Of a stretch of DNA of 64,000 bases, positions 11,732 to 25,079 are shown piece by piece (positions within the stretch are counted from its first letter, which is position 1; the number at the start of each line of letters is the position of its first letter). Origin of the DNA: Klebsormidium nitens (lineage: Eukaryota; Streptophyta; Klebsormidiophyceae; Klebsormidiales; Klebsormidiaceae); contig DF237305.1 in assembly GCA_000708835.1 (NCBI GenBank), positions 1 through 64,000 on the forward strand, given 5' to 3'. Under the pieces are notes generated by a model. The model did not search any database. It saw only the letters and a program-made list of their open reading frames with translations, and had not been told where the DNA came from. Both the position numbers and the translations under genes were made by a program.

Positions 11732-14700
11732 ATGGGGGACTCGATCGCAAACGCATATCAAGGCCACCAGACAGTAGAGCTTCAAAGCCTGTTTGGTGGT
11801 TCTAGCAGCGGTGAATTGTCTCCAGAAATGCCGCACAAGGGGAATGCAGGGTGGACCGATCCCGCGTCAGAGCAGCTGAACGGGATTTGCAGCAGCTCTT
11901 CCAGGCCAGATCAGCTGGACGAGAATGCGACACTTGTCACCATCAGGAGCATCGAGCTGCTTCAGCGGAGCCTCTTGCGCGACGCTGGGTTTGCTGCGCT
12001 ATGCTTGGCCTCCGGAGGTGTTGTTGCGCTGTTGTGCTACTGGCGAGCGTCGTGGTACGCTAAACTGAGGTTTACAAGAGTTGGGGCTGGGGATCAAGGC
12101 GCGTCGCATGTTCTGGTAGAGAGTTTGGATAGCCTATTCACTGTCTGCCCACTTGAAACAGCCCGGGTGGCGACTGGAGCCAAGCATGGCGCGAGGTGGA
12201 CACAGAGTCTCCTCTCTGAGGTGGTAAGTAAACTTCCTCTCAGAGACATATGAGGCAGTGACACCCGTTTTTCTAGCCCGTCAACCACCAGCGGTAAGTG
12301 GGGAGTAGAACGGATCGGTATGAATGTCTAGGAATTGGAGACCAGCAACAGATAGCTGATGGTTTGACAGGCAACAAAGAATTGGCAACAAGCCACAGGA
12401 CGCGAGGTGCTCCCTCCAGAGGTGGTGTCAACAACCAGTCTCTCAATACCCCTGCTGCAGGTTGGCAGTGCCAACGGCCCCTGTACGTTTGGGTGGCGCA
12501 ATGAGCGCTTTTGGCAGACCCCGGGCGGGTGGTGCCGGCAGCGGCTGTCCCTCAAGCGCAGCTATGTGGATCTCCATGACCTGGCTGCACGGAACGCTAT
12601 GCAACTGGGCCACAACTGGGAGCAAGGTACTGAACTCCACATACTGAACCCAGCCTTCTTGGGGCTATTGTGAAGTCAGGTCTGCCTAGTGCTCCTTGCT
12701 ATCTCTCATAAAAGGATTTAGGTTTGTGCCTTTATTTTCGAGCTAGGGCAGTGGTCAGGAAGGTGTGCCCATGGGAGATTCTGTTTATGCTGTCTGCCAT
12801 ACCTCGAGTTCAATAAGGTCGCTGCTGTGAGGCTAACCTACAAACTCAAGGGAGTGAATGGGGTTCCGCTCTTGCAGGCGCCCAAGTTTGCACACCGGAG
12901 GCTCGGCGCTGGCTCACGTATGGGGACAACGTGCTGACAGTGGTAGTAACTCCGTTCATGTGAGCCAGTTGCGGCCACGCACGAAGTTTCATGGATCGAC
13001 TGCACCGAATATCGTGTCTGAATACTGGGGCTCGAGAATTTGTGGCTTGGCATGCTTGGCTTACTCGTTTTCTGCAGATCCTGAGATGGTCAATACCGAC
13101 TTGACTGAGTGAGGCGCGGTCTGTGCTGTGCAGCATTCTCCTGGTGCTGGAGTTCTTCAAGCCCTTCTTCATCTTCCAAGCTCTGGCTATCCTTATCTGG
13201 TGAGTGACGGGGGAGCGCAGCACATCATTGCAAGTTGTGAAATGCAATTGAATTTGAGTGTTGGATTGCACTTGGGTTTTGAAGGCACTCGTTCATGCAG
13301 AGCCGTTTGATTGAACTCGGAGTCGGCATGCTTTTGATACAAGGAAGTGCGAATCCACAATTGAGATAAAACTGAGTACATAATGGACTGACCCAACCCT
13401 GCTAGATTTCCGCCTTAGCGGACAGGGATTTGAGCTCTAAAAGCGCTTGCGTAGCTGCTGTTGACTTTTGTAAGCCGGGGTTTAAATATCAGCGCTACCT
13501 GGTCAAAGCTAGCGTGTTGTATATTTACAACCTCAAGAGACACACGTTTCGAAGTCTTGAGGTTTGGTACAGCCGATTGAGAGTTGTACTCTACTGGATA
13601 CAGGTTCCTCCAGAAATACGTCGTCTACGCTTACGTTATCCTGGCCCTCACCATCAGCTCCGCGCTCTTCAACGCGTTCGAGTCGTGGCGCAACCTGCAC
13701 GCCATCCAGAAGCTCGCGTCCTCCGAGTGCACCGTCCTGCGCGTCACCGCTCACGCCGATGGCGTCGACAAACCCCCGACGCTGCGCTCGGAGCGGGTCA
13801 AGTCGAGCCAGCTCATGCCGGGGGACCTCATCGAAGTAGTGCCCAGTATGATATTCCCCTGCGACTGCGTTCTGCTAACGGGGCAGGCCGTCATTAAGGA
13901 GGTGAGGGGACTAGTGAGGTACCGCTAGTTGCATTGCGCAGGATCGCGCTGGATTTGTCGGCGTTCGACAGTGCACGAGCCATCTTTGCGACCGCGTTTG
14001 GTGATCTGCGTATGGCAGCGCCTGACATTAGTCCTATCAAAGCGCCCGTGGGAGTAGTCACTGGCCAATGAGCCCCCACAGTTTCAACTTTAAGGAGATT
14101 GTTTGCCAATGAAGCGCCTCTGATGTTCTATGGTGATCGTGCTCAGATCGTTGTCTTGGCAAGACAACTCAAGAAGCTAGTTGGATGCTACGGCGATGGT
14201 TTGCTGAACCCGTTATCTCCTTGACTCTGCAGTCCATGCTGACCGGCGAGAGCGCCCCGGTGCTCAAGTCGAGCTTGCCCCTAGACCCCCCGGAAGGCGG
14301 CCGCGGTTACTACGACCCCGCCCTTGAGCGCGACTCCAAGTTCCGGCTGCTGTCCGGGACTAGTGTGGTGCAGATCAAGCGACCGGGCGCGCCGCCCGCA
14401 AACGATGGCAGCGGAGAAGGAGGACCGCTGCGCTCCGTGTGGGACTTCGGACTGCCGACTGATGCGGCCGGCAAAAAAAGAGTGAGCGGTATCAAGGCTC
14501 TGAGCCGCTCGAGCGCTTCTTACCTATATGGGAATGTATAGGATCTTGACGGCGTCTTCGCAGGCCGGAAGTGAACTATTGCAGCCTGCCGAGACGACTT
14601 TGGAACGGTTGATTGAAAAGCTTGAGTACGTGTGGTCAGACGTTTGCCCTACGCGTGGCGATACGATCTTATGTTTGTTAATGCACCTTGTGGTGTGAAA

Positions 14701-17700
14701 GGAGTTGGGGACGCGCTTGACCCGTGTCTTATCATGCACCTTAAATGGAGTATCAAGTGTTAAGATTCAACACTCGCCAGCCCAGGTGGAGTTCCTCTGA
14801 AGGTCAAGGATGGGTACCGGTGAGAAGCAGGTCACTTTTACGGTCAGCCTTTATAGCTACGTTTGAAGCTTTCTAATCCTAAAGCTTAGTCATCCTAAAG
14901 CTTACAACTTGTAAGTCTAAAAACATTTTCTCCTCTGCTCTTGTGGCAGATGCCGGTGGTGGCTGTGGTTGGCGCGACTGCGTACAACACGGCCAAGGGC
15001 CAGCTGGTGCGCGCGATCCTGTTCCCGAAGCAGGCCGCGCTGGACTTCGAGAAGAAGATGTACTACTTCGTGGTCAACCTGCTGCTCTACCTGCTGGCCG
15101 CCATCATTGCTACCATCGTCATCCAGCGCAACACGGTGAGGACCGGCTTCAGAGCAGTTCATTGCAGGGAAAAGATTCAAGAGACGAGCGTCAGCAGGAA
15201 GCCAAGCCGACGTGGCGATAGCCAGTGATTGATGTTACGAGCTTGTCTAACATGCACAAAAGCTGCAACGCAGATTCTGCAAAAGGGGCTTGCTAAATAC
15301 CCGAGCCCCATCCTTGAGCACTTGATACCGGATAACTCATCCAAAAAAAAATCGGATCGGTTGCGACCTTGAGTCATTGAAGCCCCACTTTTCCAAATAC
15401 ACGCAAGGCTTAAACGTCGCTCCTTCTCCCCCTTTCTGACAGAACACGGCGGCGCTGATCACGCTCAACTGCCTGAACCTGGTGACGATCGCCATCCCCC
15501 CCGCGCTGCCGCTCGCGCTGTCCATCGGGCTGTCCGTCAGCTTCGGGCGGCTGCAGGGCAAGAAGATCTTCTGCATCGCCCCCCCCCGCATCGTGAACGC
15601 CGGCCGCGTCAACGCCGCGTGCTTCGACAAGACGGGCACGCTCACCGAGGACGGCCTCAGCCTGCGCGGGGTGTGCGCGGTCCGGGAAACGGAGGAGGGC
15701 GCGCGCGCGCTCACGGCGATCCAGGCGGATGTGCAGAAGGCGTACCTGGAGGCGCACCAGGTGAGCAATGGGGGGCGGCACTTCTGGGCTCGTATCACGA
15801 AAGTTACGACGCCCGTCGACTCTGATGGATTCGAGAAGAGAAATAGGCGTGACAAGCTGAGGGAATTCTCTCTGCAAGAGCCAAGGACTGGGAATGATAT
15901 AACTGGCTTCTTGACAAGTACGAGAATCCACTGTTCACCGCCCCTTGATGCAACTGCGTTTGAGCGTATTGTTCTTCTTGTTCGCGGAAGGGCTGGGGCA
16001 AAAGAACGAAGGCACCTTGCCCTTGCTTTGCTTTGCCTCTCACGGAACCAAGAGTTTAAACCTACTGCTTCTTACTGTTGCGCATGCTAGGGAGCGCTTT
16101 GAGAAGGGCTTACTGCATCAACTTTCGTTCTTTGCCTCATTCAACGATACCGCTGAAACGCTCTTAACGCTTCAATCGTCTAACGTCCCTGTCTGCAGGC
16201 CTGCTCCGACAGCCAGTCGAGCAGCGTCCCCGCCGCCCGGTTGGCCCTGTGCCACGTGCTGGCCGCCTGCCACGGCCTGTCCTTGCTCGAGCAGTCCGCC
16301 CTGGAGCTCCCGGACGAAAACTGCCGCGACGACCCGCGGCCGCGCCGCAGCTGGAAGAGTGTGTTGGGTCTGGAGGGCGCGCTCGCGTTCCACCGCCACA
16401 GCGAGCAGGTGATGCCAGAGGGGGGTGCGTGCGAGGAGCAAAACGAGCCCCCCGCGCCGAGCTTCGTCGGGGACCCGCTCGAGGTCCAGATGTTCGCGCA
16501 AACAGGTGCGATCAGCTGCGGGCAGCTCGGCAGTTTCTGTTTTCATTGACGTCAGCCTTTGGAACCCGACAATGCAGCATCTGCGGCTTCGCTGAAGTCG
16601 GCGCGATACTTTCTTACCCATGTGGTGCCCAGCTCGTCACTTTGTTCCTATGACTGTAATTGCCAATCAGAGCGACGTGCACTGTGCGCCGAATTGCTTG
16701 GTCGGGAAGAGACAAGTTCTAGAGAAGGATTCCTCCGGTACACAAGCTTTGAGGAAATTTGACGGCGTCCTCACCTGCTTCAGGCTGGACGTACTCCGCA
16801 CGGCCCGACGATGCCCACTTCGTGCCCGCCGCTCCCGTGCACCCCTACTCCGTTTGGTCGCATCCCCTGCTCCCCCCCTCCGCCGACACTGTTCTGATCC
16901 CCCCCCCGGAGGAGGACGACGCGGGCCGCGCCGCGCTGGCGGTGCTGCGGCGGTTCGACTTTGACAACGAGATCCGCATGATGAGCACGCTCGTGCTGGA
17001 GCTGCCACCTGGCACGCTCGGGGGAGACCACCGCAGCGCCGCGCTGCTCGCGAAGGGTGCGCCGGAAAGGTACGGCGCCGCTCAGAGCGCGACGAGTGGA
17101 CTTGGCGGTTAAAATAGCATTTCCTGAAACGCTGGCCGATCTCTTTTTTCTCCATTATGAGATGAGGTGACTTGAAAACTGATCTCGGCGGAGAGCACTG
17201 CAGCGCTGCGCTGCTTGCAAAGGGTGCGCCGGAGAGGTACGGTGCCTCACAGTGTGTGACGGGTACATCTGGTCTCTACCAATCGTCCATCTCCTGATGC
17301 ACCTGCCCTTCCTCTTCTCGGTTGTCCTTTCAGGTGGTCCTCAAAGCTCACTCGTCTCTTTTACCCGGCTCCTGGTAACGGAAGCCTCCACCTATTGACT
17401 GACCGCGTGCGAAAATTTTCTCGTTGTCAGTTCCCTCACGCCCCCAAACCCCGCCGTGTGCAGCATCAAGGAGCGGTGCCTCCCCGCGTCCCTGCCCGTC
17501 GACTTCGAGTCTCAGCTGCAGGCGCTGGCCCTCAACGGCGACCGCGTCCTGGCGTGCGCGTACCGCGCGTTCCCGTGCACCGCCGCCACGCTGGACCCCC
17601 TCCTGCGCGCGCCGCGCGCGGACATGGAGAGCGGGCTCACGTTCGCCGGGTTCCTGGTGATGGAGAACAAGCTGAAGCCCGAGACGCCCGGCGTGCTGCG

Positions 17701-20700
17701 TCAGCTGACGGCGGCCGGCCTGCGCCAGGTCATGGTCACCGGGGACAATCCGCTGACTGCTATCGCCGTTGCCAGGTAGGCCCGGTGGTGGTTTCAGGTG
17801 TTTGGTTTGATCGTGCAATAAAGAAGTCTGCGTATGGTTCCCGTCTATCGCAGTCACTATGAGTTCATCGTACGTTCACTGCCGAATCGACGTACCCTCA
17901 AAGGCGTCCCCTGACGAGTCGAGAGCTTCGAAAACTGCAGATGGCTGAGGTTGACAAGAAGCTTCTCTTAACGGAATCTGATGGGATCGATTTTCGTGGC
18001 GGCAGGAAATGCGGCCCGTTCTTCTTGCGCCCCTCTCGGCGCACGTTCTTGCTGGACCGCGGCGAAGACGCGGCCGGCACGTCGGGGTCGGGGTGCGTGC
18101 TGCGAGACGTGGCCACGCAAAGCCAGCTGGACTTTGACCACCACTGGGGCAAAGGCGGAGGGGCGGACTTGGAGCAAGGCGCGGGTGACGCGGCGGTGAG
18201 CACAGCCCAGCTTGCGGCACCGGGCAGCGGATTTTTTGCAGACTTTTGGTTTGACAGGGCTATCTCATGTCCCCCGTATTGTGCCGCATCTTATAGACAG
18301 TAGGCTCTCAGATGTGGTTTGCTGTCCAATCTAAGCTGGAGGCGAGCGGTCTCGCTTCTCGAGGCTTTCAAATTACGATCTTTTGCAGTCCGGTCCTTAC
18401 TTTGCAGATGGATACGATAGAACTGAGAATCAAGCGGCAGAGGTTTTTAATGACCCTTTCCAAACAGGATCATCCCCGGATACTAAGGGTCCTTTTTGTC
18501 CTTCTCCCCAGTTCGGCGTCGACTTGGTGGTCACCGGGCGAGCCTTCCAGGCACTCCAGGCACAGCACAACGATTCTGGGAAAGACAGTCGGGGCAGCCT
18601 TCCTGGGACGTCAAGCCTTATCCATCCGGAGTCGCCGGGCGGGGCCGCCTTCTCCCCCTTCGAGAGCGTACTGGCGCGGGCGAACATCTTCGCGCGGATG
18701 TCCCCGCAGAACAAAGTGGACCTCATCACGGCGCTCATGGACCTCGGCTACACCGTCTGCATGTGAGCACCGCGAACGCAAGAGACAAAATCGGCGAATT
18801 TTATGCTTCTCTCCTGATTTCTCGTCGTAATAATGTATCTATTCCAGCCCACGGGCATCCAATGACGGTACTCCTCCCTACAGGCTGCTTATGAATCTCT
18901 CAAAAGATCAATGCCCCTAGAAAGAGAGATCAAGAGAGTAATAATCATGGTGTGCGCGCATCTGAGGGGTGCTCCGTTCACTCCGCAGGACGGGCGACGG
19001 CGCGAACGACTCGATGGCCCTCAAGGCCGCTGACGTGGGCATCAGCATCGCGAGCAAGGAGGTGGAGGAGGAGGACAGCGTCAACGCCGCGCCCAGTATC
19101 GCCGCGCCTTTCTCTACCAAGGCACGCCGCGCGTCCTCTCCAGCTCTTTTTGCAACCGCTCCTCAGCGCATTCGCCAGCGGTAGATTGCCTCGCTGATTT
19201 GTCCTCCTACCCCGGGTGTTCCTAGGACCTAAGCATGACCTGGCCTCGCGTTTCCCTTGTCCTCGTAAACAAAACACTGTATTGTTGGTGACAAACAGCT
19301 GTCTACTTACTTACCGAGGGCTTGAAACATGATTTGACACGCGAAAAGCAAAGGCGTCCGGGTAGCAGAACTGTGGCCGATCCTTCGGCACACGCGGACT
19401 CCTGAGGAGTCTCGCGGCATTCTCTCACAGCTGGACTCATGTGTTTTGCAGCTGGCGCACATCGGCGCGGTGCCGCTGGTGCTGGCGGAGGGTCGCAGCG
19501 CGATGGTGACGGCGGCCAGCATGTTCAAGTACATGTTCACCTACGGCCTCATCCAAACCACCTCCGTCATCGTGCTCTACAGGTAAGCCCCCCGGCCACG
19601 GCTGCTCTTGCGAAGGAGACGTTTACAAGTTTTCGTGAATAAGATGGCGTAGCACAAGAAGCGGCTCCCTCGCGGAGTTTTGTCACTCAAATGCCACCTT
19701 TCTCTTGATAGGTACCTTCGAAAGTTGAAAAGATCAGCGTCCCTCGCTTGGGGTTTTGGATGCTTTTTCCCTGTGCACGCCTTCCTTCCCATAGATGCAA
19801 CTTCCTTTCGAGCACGCGTTTCTCTCCCCTCTTGTCTCCGCTCTGATGGACGAACGATCATCCACTCAACCCACACTCCAGTCTCAAGGTCCAAGGCTGC
19901 TCTCTCAAGCTCGCTTTTCCTCGTGCGCTTGCCCAGGTTGCAGTTGGAGCTGTACCAGTACATGTATTTGTGGGCGGACCTGGCGCTGGTGTTCCCCATG
20001 GTGGTCCTCATTCCGTCCATCCTGCCGCGCCCCGACCTCACCCCGGGCCGCCCCGAGAGCGACCTGCTCGCGCGCTCTGTGCTCGTGTCCGTTTACGGCC
20101 ATTCCGCCATTCTGATCGCCTTCCAGGCGCTCGCCAGCCACTATCTGCAAACGCAGGTCAGCCCGCCGAAATCAGACGTGTAATGGGCAGGATTACAATC
20201 TTGAAAGAGGGGAACTGGTTGAAAATATCGTTGTAAGATAAGAGCACCAGGCTTTGCTCATTTATAAGGGCTTGATTTTATGTCAAAACATCATATGCTT
20301 GCAGATGTTGTTACGATTATAGGTACCCAAGAGATTGTATTTGGGGAGGTATAACAGCACTTGCGGTAGAACTCTGTTTTTATTGTAATGCCTTAATCTT
20401 TTGGCGGTGCTTGTTCCGCCTGTGTTTCTTGCTAAGCAAAGAACCGGATATCTTGGCAGGCAACAAAAGCCGTTTATGCGGCTCGAAAGAAAACGTTCTT
20501 CGGACGGAAGTATGTTCCCATTTGTCGTACGTTTTGGACGCTTCTGGTGGGCTGCCGTTGTGGGCAGCCACGTGTCTAATCACGTTCCTTGCTTTCTTGT
20601 TGCCAGTCGTGGTACCAGCAGCCGTTGCCCAACACGCCGGGCTTCGATGCACAGTTCAACCAGAACACCACGGAGTCCTGGCTCTTCTCCACCTTCCAGG

Positions 20701-21405
20701 TGAGCCCAACGACCCAAACTCTCCTCATTCTGGGCATATGGGCACAGCAACTTCTTCGTTGCCCTGCATCATCGTCGCACACAAGCATTACATGACTGCA
20801 CATCGCTTTTGATCGGTCGACGGTGCCAAACAACGGTGTGGTAATGACTACTGGAGTACACGCTGCCAGCCCGCCGCGATAGTACACCGCACAATTGTGC
20901 ACCTCACATTTGCTTCCACCCTCCCCGGCAGTACATCTTCCTGGCTTGGACCTTCGCCCAGAGCTTCGGCAAGTTCCGCGCGCGCATGTTCACCAACCTG
21001 CCGCTCTGCGCCGCGCTCGGGCTGCAACTCCTGATCTGCTCCGGCTTCCTGCTCGCGCCCACGCCCGCCGTGCGCCGCGCGTTCCGCATGGTCGACTTCT
21101 CCCCCCACCGCGGCTTCCTCTTCGGGCTGTGGCTTCTGGCAATGCTTAATGGAGCGGTGCACCTCCTCTTCGAGCGCTTTGCCGTGTTGCACCAGTCGGC
21201 CGAGCCGGACCCGGTAGACCCCCAACCGATCCTGCAAGAGCTGCGCGAGCAGCAGCGCGAGGCGGGCAGGGCGAAGTCCCGGGCGGCGGAGCGGGCTGAG
21301 AGTTGTTGGACGGAGGGCGGGCACTGTATTCCGACGAAGGTTAAGCCGGCACGGTATCAGATTGTGAGCCGGCAGACGTCGCCGATCTGGGCCGCGTTGC
21401 AGTAG
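11732..21405 (+). CDS. P5B-type cation-transporting P-type ATPase (ATP13A-like)
   Basis: Eighteen exons join in consistent phase and give about 1,458 residues: 11732-12223, 12461-12626, 12878-12959, 13134-13199, 13604-13901, 14233-14481, 14950-15135, 15443-15760, 16199-16505, 16784-17069, 17464-17775, 18006-18195, 18389-18762, 18989-19121, 19452-19582, 19937-20156, 20607-20699, 20932-21405. Signatures in order: EFFKPFFIFQ, the A-domain MLTGES (about 370-375), PPALP in M4 (about 532), the phosphorylation site DKTGT (Asp about 575), the nucleotide-binding KGAPER (about 811), TGDNPLT, and GDGAND with ALKAADVGIS (about 1111-1125). Six C-terminal helices follow. PPALP marks the P5B subgroup (P5A has PPELP). 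Characterised P5B pumps sit in late endosome, lysosome or vacuole membranes, and several move polyamines; substrate and site here are inferred. The intron at 19122 would use a GC donor. Confidence in family is high. Confidence 0.93.
17015..17260 (+). repeat. Duplicated KGAPER exon end inside P5B intron
   Basis: The end of P5B exon 10 (about 17015-17098, encoding SAALLAKGAPER and the following GTACGG donor) recurs at about 17181-17260 inside the next intron. The second copy also encodes SAALLAKGAPER with a GTACGG donor in the same phase. Third-position changes separate the copies (for example GCCGGAAAG versus GCCGGAGAG), so the encoded peptide is conserved better than the DNA. No clear acceptor precedes the second copy. 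Confidence 0.8.
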
Positions 21406-22430
21406 GGTATGAGTTGGGACAGAGGAAAACCTGCTTTGACAACCGAACTTCGTGATGCGGATGGTGATCCGATGGTCTCGTAAGTTTGATATAAATGTAC
21501 GTGGTGACCTTAAAGAGGCTCCTCTTTGTTCATCAGTGTGACGGAAACTAAGGCAATGCAATACATCTAAGGACGCAACACTTGCAAACGCAGACGAAAA
21601 TGCTGCTTGATTGAACAACTGATCACAAGATTACGTAGGGAGTGTGTAAGGAGTTCCGACTCAATGCAACTCTAGTTTAGTCTAACACATAGGTATAATT
21701 CAACGTTACATAATTCAAGCGTAAGCTATATGAGTCCGCGACGTGTCCTGATGAACGGGTACATTGCTTGATACAAAAAGACAGATCAACAATTCTTGCG
21801 AATGTTCTCTCAGGTTCAAATCTGCGGGCGCAACATGACGATATGGTCGCACTGCAATTCGGCCAACATTCAGAGACACGGTCTCACACACCATCATCCC
21901 GTATCCCAGGCCTGAGTGGCGAGACATGCTATGTTGCAGTGCAGCTCTTTTCGTTTGGACAGAACGCGTCCGACGAAGCTGGCGGCCGGCCTCAAGGCCG
22001 TCTAGGGCTGGGGGATCCCCCTTGACTCATGCTCCGGGACTGTCTATCAACCAGTTTTGGAACCCGAAACTATGTAGACTGGCTGGCCTTCTTGCTTGGA
22101 CCGAAGCGTGACCCAATTGTTAACCGTCCCTTGACCCAGCTGAGTGCTTTATCTCCCGGACACATATAGCTCGTCCAAAAGCAAAGTGAAAGCTTCTGAC
22201 CCCTCAGCAGAGTGATACAGGCCTGTGCAGGCCCCTTCAGCCATTACGCGCGCTTTCAGAGCTTCCGCAAGCGATGCAATAATGGTGCTGTTTGTTGACC
22301 GCAGGACCGCATACGTCCTCGCTTGCCCGCTTGCTATTTGGTACCATTTGGTTGTTGGGGTCTGAGGTGGTAAATGCCACTGTCCGTAAGTCTCTGCCAG
22401 TGCCAGCCACTAGCAATCTAACTTGGCACA
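21406..22430. other. Intergenic region
   Basis: About 1 kb between the P5B ATPase stop and the histidine-phosphatase start, both on +. It holds the P5B 3' UTR and the next gene's promoter. I see no coding segment or repeat. Confidence 0.5.
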
Positions 22431-24154
22431 ATGGAAGCCCCTGCAAAGCTTCAAAACTGTTACTGGATTTTACGTCACGGTCTGAGCAAGCCAAATGAGG
22501 CAGGCCTGATTGTGAGCAGTGTGGTAAGTTGACGCATTCGCCCACCCAATGCTATGAGTCTGCAGGTATGCTCCAGCTTGCATTGGTCCCTGCTCGGTGA
22601 TGCATTTTGCTGCATTCCTGCCACTATATATCTTGTCACCAGGTCAATAGCGTATTGCTGCCAGCAAATCCCGAACTTAGGCTGATGAGGATCTTGCAGG
22701 ACAATGGTGTGATGCCAGAGCATGGGCTTGCGGACGCGGGGAAGGAGCAAGCAAAGCAAGCGGGGAGGACGCTCAGAAATGTGAGCGAACCGTCCACCAT
22801 CATCCAGTTTGTGGGGCCAACTCTGGTGATGCAGAGCCCGTGTGGTGATTCAGACTGGGTTGCCTCTCTGATTGCAGCAACAGTTCAGCGGGAGAATATG
22901 CTGAAATGCTGAGCCCTTCTGCTACGCGAAGGACTTTTCTGCAGGCTTTGGTGGCAGAGAAGGTTGATGTGAGGACCCTGAGCATCTTTGCATCACCGTT
23001 CAGCCGAACACAAGAGACAGCGGCCATTGCTGCTGCGGAGCTGGCCCAAGATGGGGAAGGGCCAGAGAGCCCCTCAATACAGGTAACGCAGAGCAGTTTG
23101 TCTCCGAGGATTGTTGCGCAGGGCAAGAATGGTAGCAGACTTCAAGCAAATGTCTGGCGACTATCTGCAAGGAGATGCAACAGGTCTGGTGCTTGGGCGT
23201 TCTCACTGCGATCCTCAAGATGCAACTGTTTGTGCGCTAAAACGAAACATCAGGGCATGCCTTGGACTTGTTAAAGTATCTTGTCCTTTCCTGAAGCAGG
23301 AAGCTATTGAGTTGCGGGAGAGGTACTTTGGCCCAGACTTTGAACTGAGGTCGCATGAAAAGGTGGGTACTCAGCTGTTGTGATGCAATATGCTGATGCA
23401 AGTAGAGTGTTGTCAAAGGGCTGGAGTCAATATACCAAAGGTCTGACTATGTTGCAGATCCTCAATCCCCTTTTACCCAGCTACTTTTCCTTCCCAGCTA
23501 CTCTGAAAGCTCTTGATGCAAGGGAAAACCTACTGGGATGTCGTTCGTACTTCAGATTTGAAAAGAGCCCAGGTGGGCCAACTATAGATTCTCACGATGC
23601 GTTTGTCGAGCAGTATCCAGAGATCTGGGCTATGGATGCCAAGGACCCCAGCGTGGGGCCCACCGGTGGGGAGAGCGTCTTGGATGTGGCAGCCAGGCTG
23701 CAGGCCCTCGTAAGAAAGGTCGAATCTCAAACAAGCGGGTGAGTGATTTGCTGACGAAGCTGGACATGCTAGCTGTGTCCAACTTGTTTTGCAAGGATAA
23801 ACATAGTCCTATGACCAAGCTACAGCAGCTCTTTTGCCTCAAGGGGACTGTAAGAGTTGCGTTTTCCGACAATCAAGCTGACGAAATGATGCTCCATAAG
23901 AAGACGGCTTTACACTGTGTGCCTGAGCCAGACTGTCGGTTACTGTTTCCAGGAGACACGTGCTGTTCGTTAGCCACGGGGATACTCTGCAGATTCTCCA
24001 GGCTCTCTTGTCAGGAGCTTTCTTGTCGCAAAGCTTGTTAGCTGGTTCTGTTGAAACAGTTGTGTTGAAAGCTCTATCAACTCATAGAACATTTGCGCTT
24101 GGCACTGGTGAGCTGCGTAGGTTAGCGATCGCCCCGAACGAATCAGATGCATAG
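22431..24154 (+). CDS. Histidine phosphatase / phosphoglycerate mutase-like protein
   Basis: ATG 22431 opens with YWILRHGLSKPNE, the RHG motif whose His16 is the expected phosphate acceptor of the histidine phosphatase clan. Exons read: 22431-22523, 22700-22780 (NGVMPEHGL...G..QA..AG), 22945-23082 (FASPFSRTQETA, the second Arg motif), 23300 to about 23366, about 23572-23739 (GGESVLDVAARL, the catalytic Glu), and about 23953-24154 (FVSHGDTLQIL, the second His, then STHRTFAL..GELRRL), with stop TAG at 24152-24154. The layout matches the plant phosphoglycerate-mutase-family proteins of unknown substrate, not glycolytic PGM. Exon 4 and 5 borders are provisional: the canonical GTGGGT donor breaks phase, and a GTACTC donor four bases on restores it. 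Probably cytosolic. Confidence 0.85.
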
Positions 24155-25079
24155 TTTGACCACAAGGTGTTTCCTACTCTGATAAACGTGTTCGTCATCT
24201 GGTACCGAATCCCACAGCTTGAGTGTTATAAATTCGGATCAATCACTTTATTGCTTTCTTGATGCCATTTGGCCCGTACGTGGTCCGCGGCGCCGGCCCA
24301 GTTCTAAGTAACACCTGACCGGTACTATTCTTGGCTCAGGATTGAATAGGCTGAATTTATAGCATCGTGTCAGTTCGACCGCATACAAGTGACAGCCGCT
24401 GAGCTGTTGGCAACCATCGGGCCTCACGGCGATTGGACGTACAACCGGCCGCTTATCATTGGAACGCACTGAGGCACGCGTCTTGCAAGCATGCTCATGT
24501 GCGATTATACAAGTAGCCATTTCGTGACAAGCTAATGAGGCGATGAGAGGGATTCACGAGCCTGCATGCCACTTCATATAACTAGAGCATATACCCCTGG
24601 ATCCTGAATTATTGTGCACATTTGGAGGGCCAGCAGACCATTAATCGTGCAAGATCACATGCAGCTGCTAAATGATGAGCCCATGATTGCATGCAGGCGA
24701 TTGTCATTTTGATAGTTTCACAGGTGCATGCCGAATGCAGGGATATACCACGATTATACGACTCGTGGTTGTGAAACGCTGGACCGTTATATAACTAAAT
24801 GTAACTAGACCGTCCAGGGCCAGCCATAGTCAATGTCGGATACGTGGGCTGTAGTAGGCATGCACTGCCTTTGAGATGTTAAGGCCAGATTCGAGCGTGA
24901 CTGATAAAGCGAGAGCAGCACATCCATGGCGTATTGACGGTAGGCCACGTTCTTGACAAACAAAACCATGCCTTCAAAGCGGTGAGATGTCCCGCAGAAT
25001 CTAGGCAGGTCTGTGTCTCTCATCCTGCAGCTGACGACAGCATCTCTCACCTTCCACGGGAGAAAAAACTGCCCAGGCT
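24155..25079. other. Intergenic region between convergent genes
   Basis: About 0.9 kb holding the 3' UTRs of the histidine-phosphatase gene (+) and SRPRA (-). Nothing else can be supported. Confidence 0.5.
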
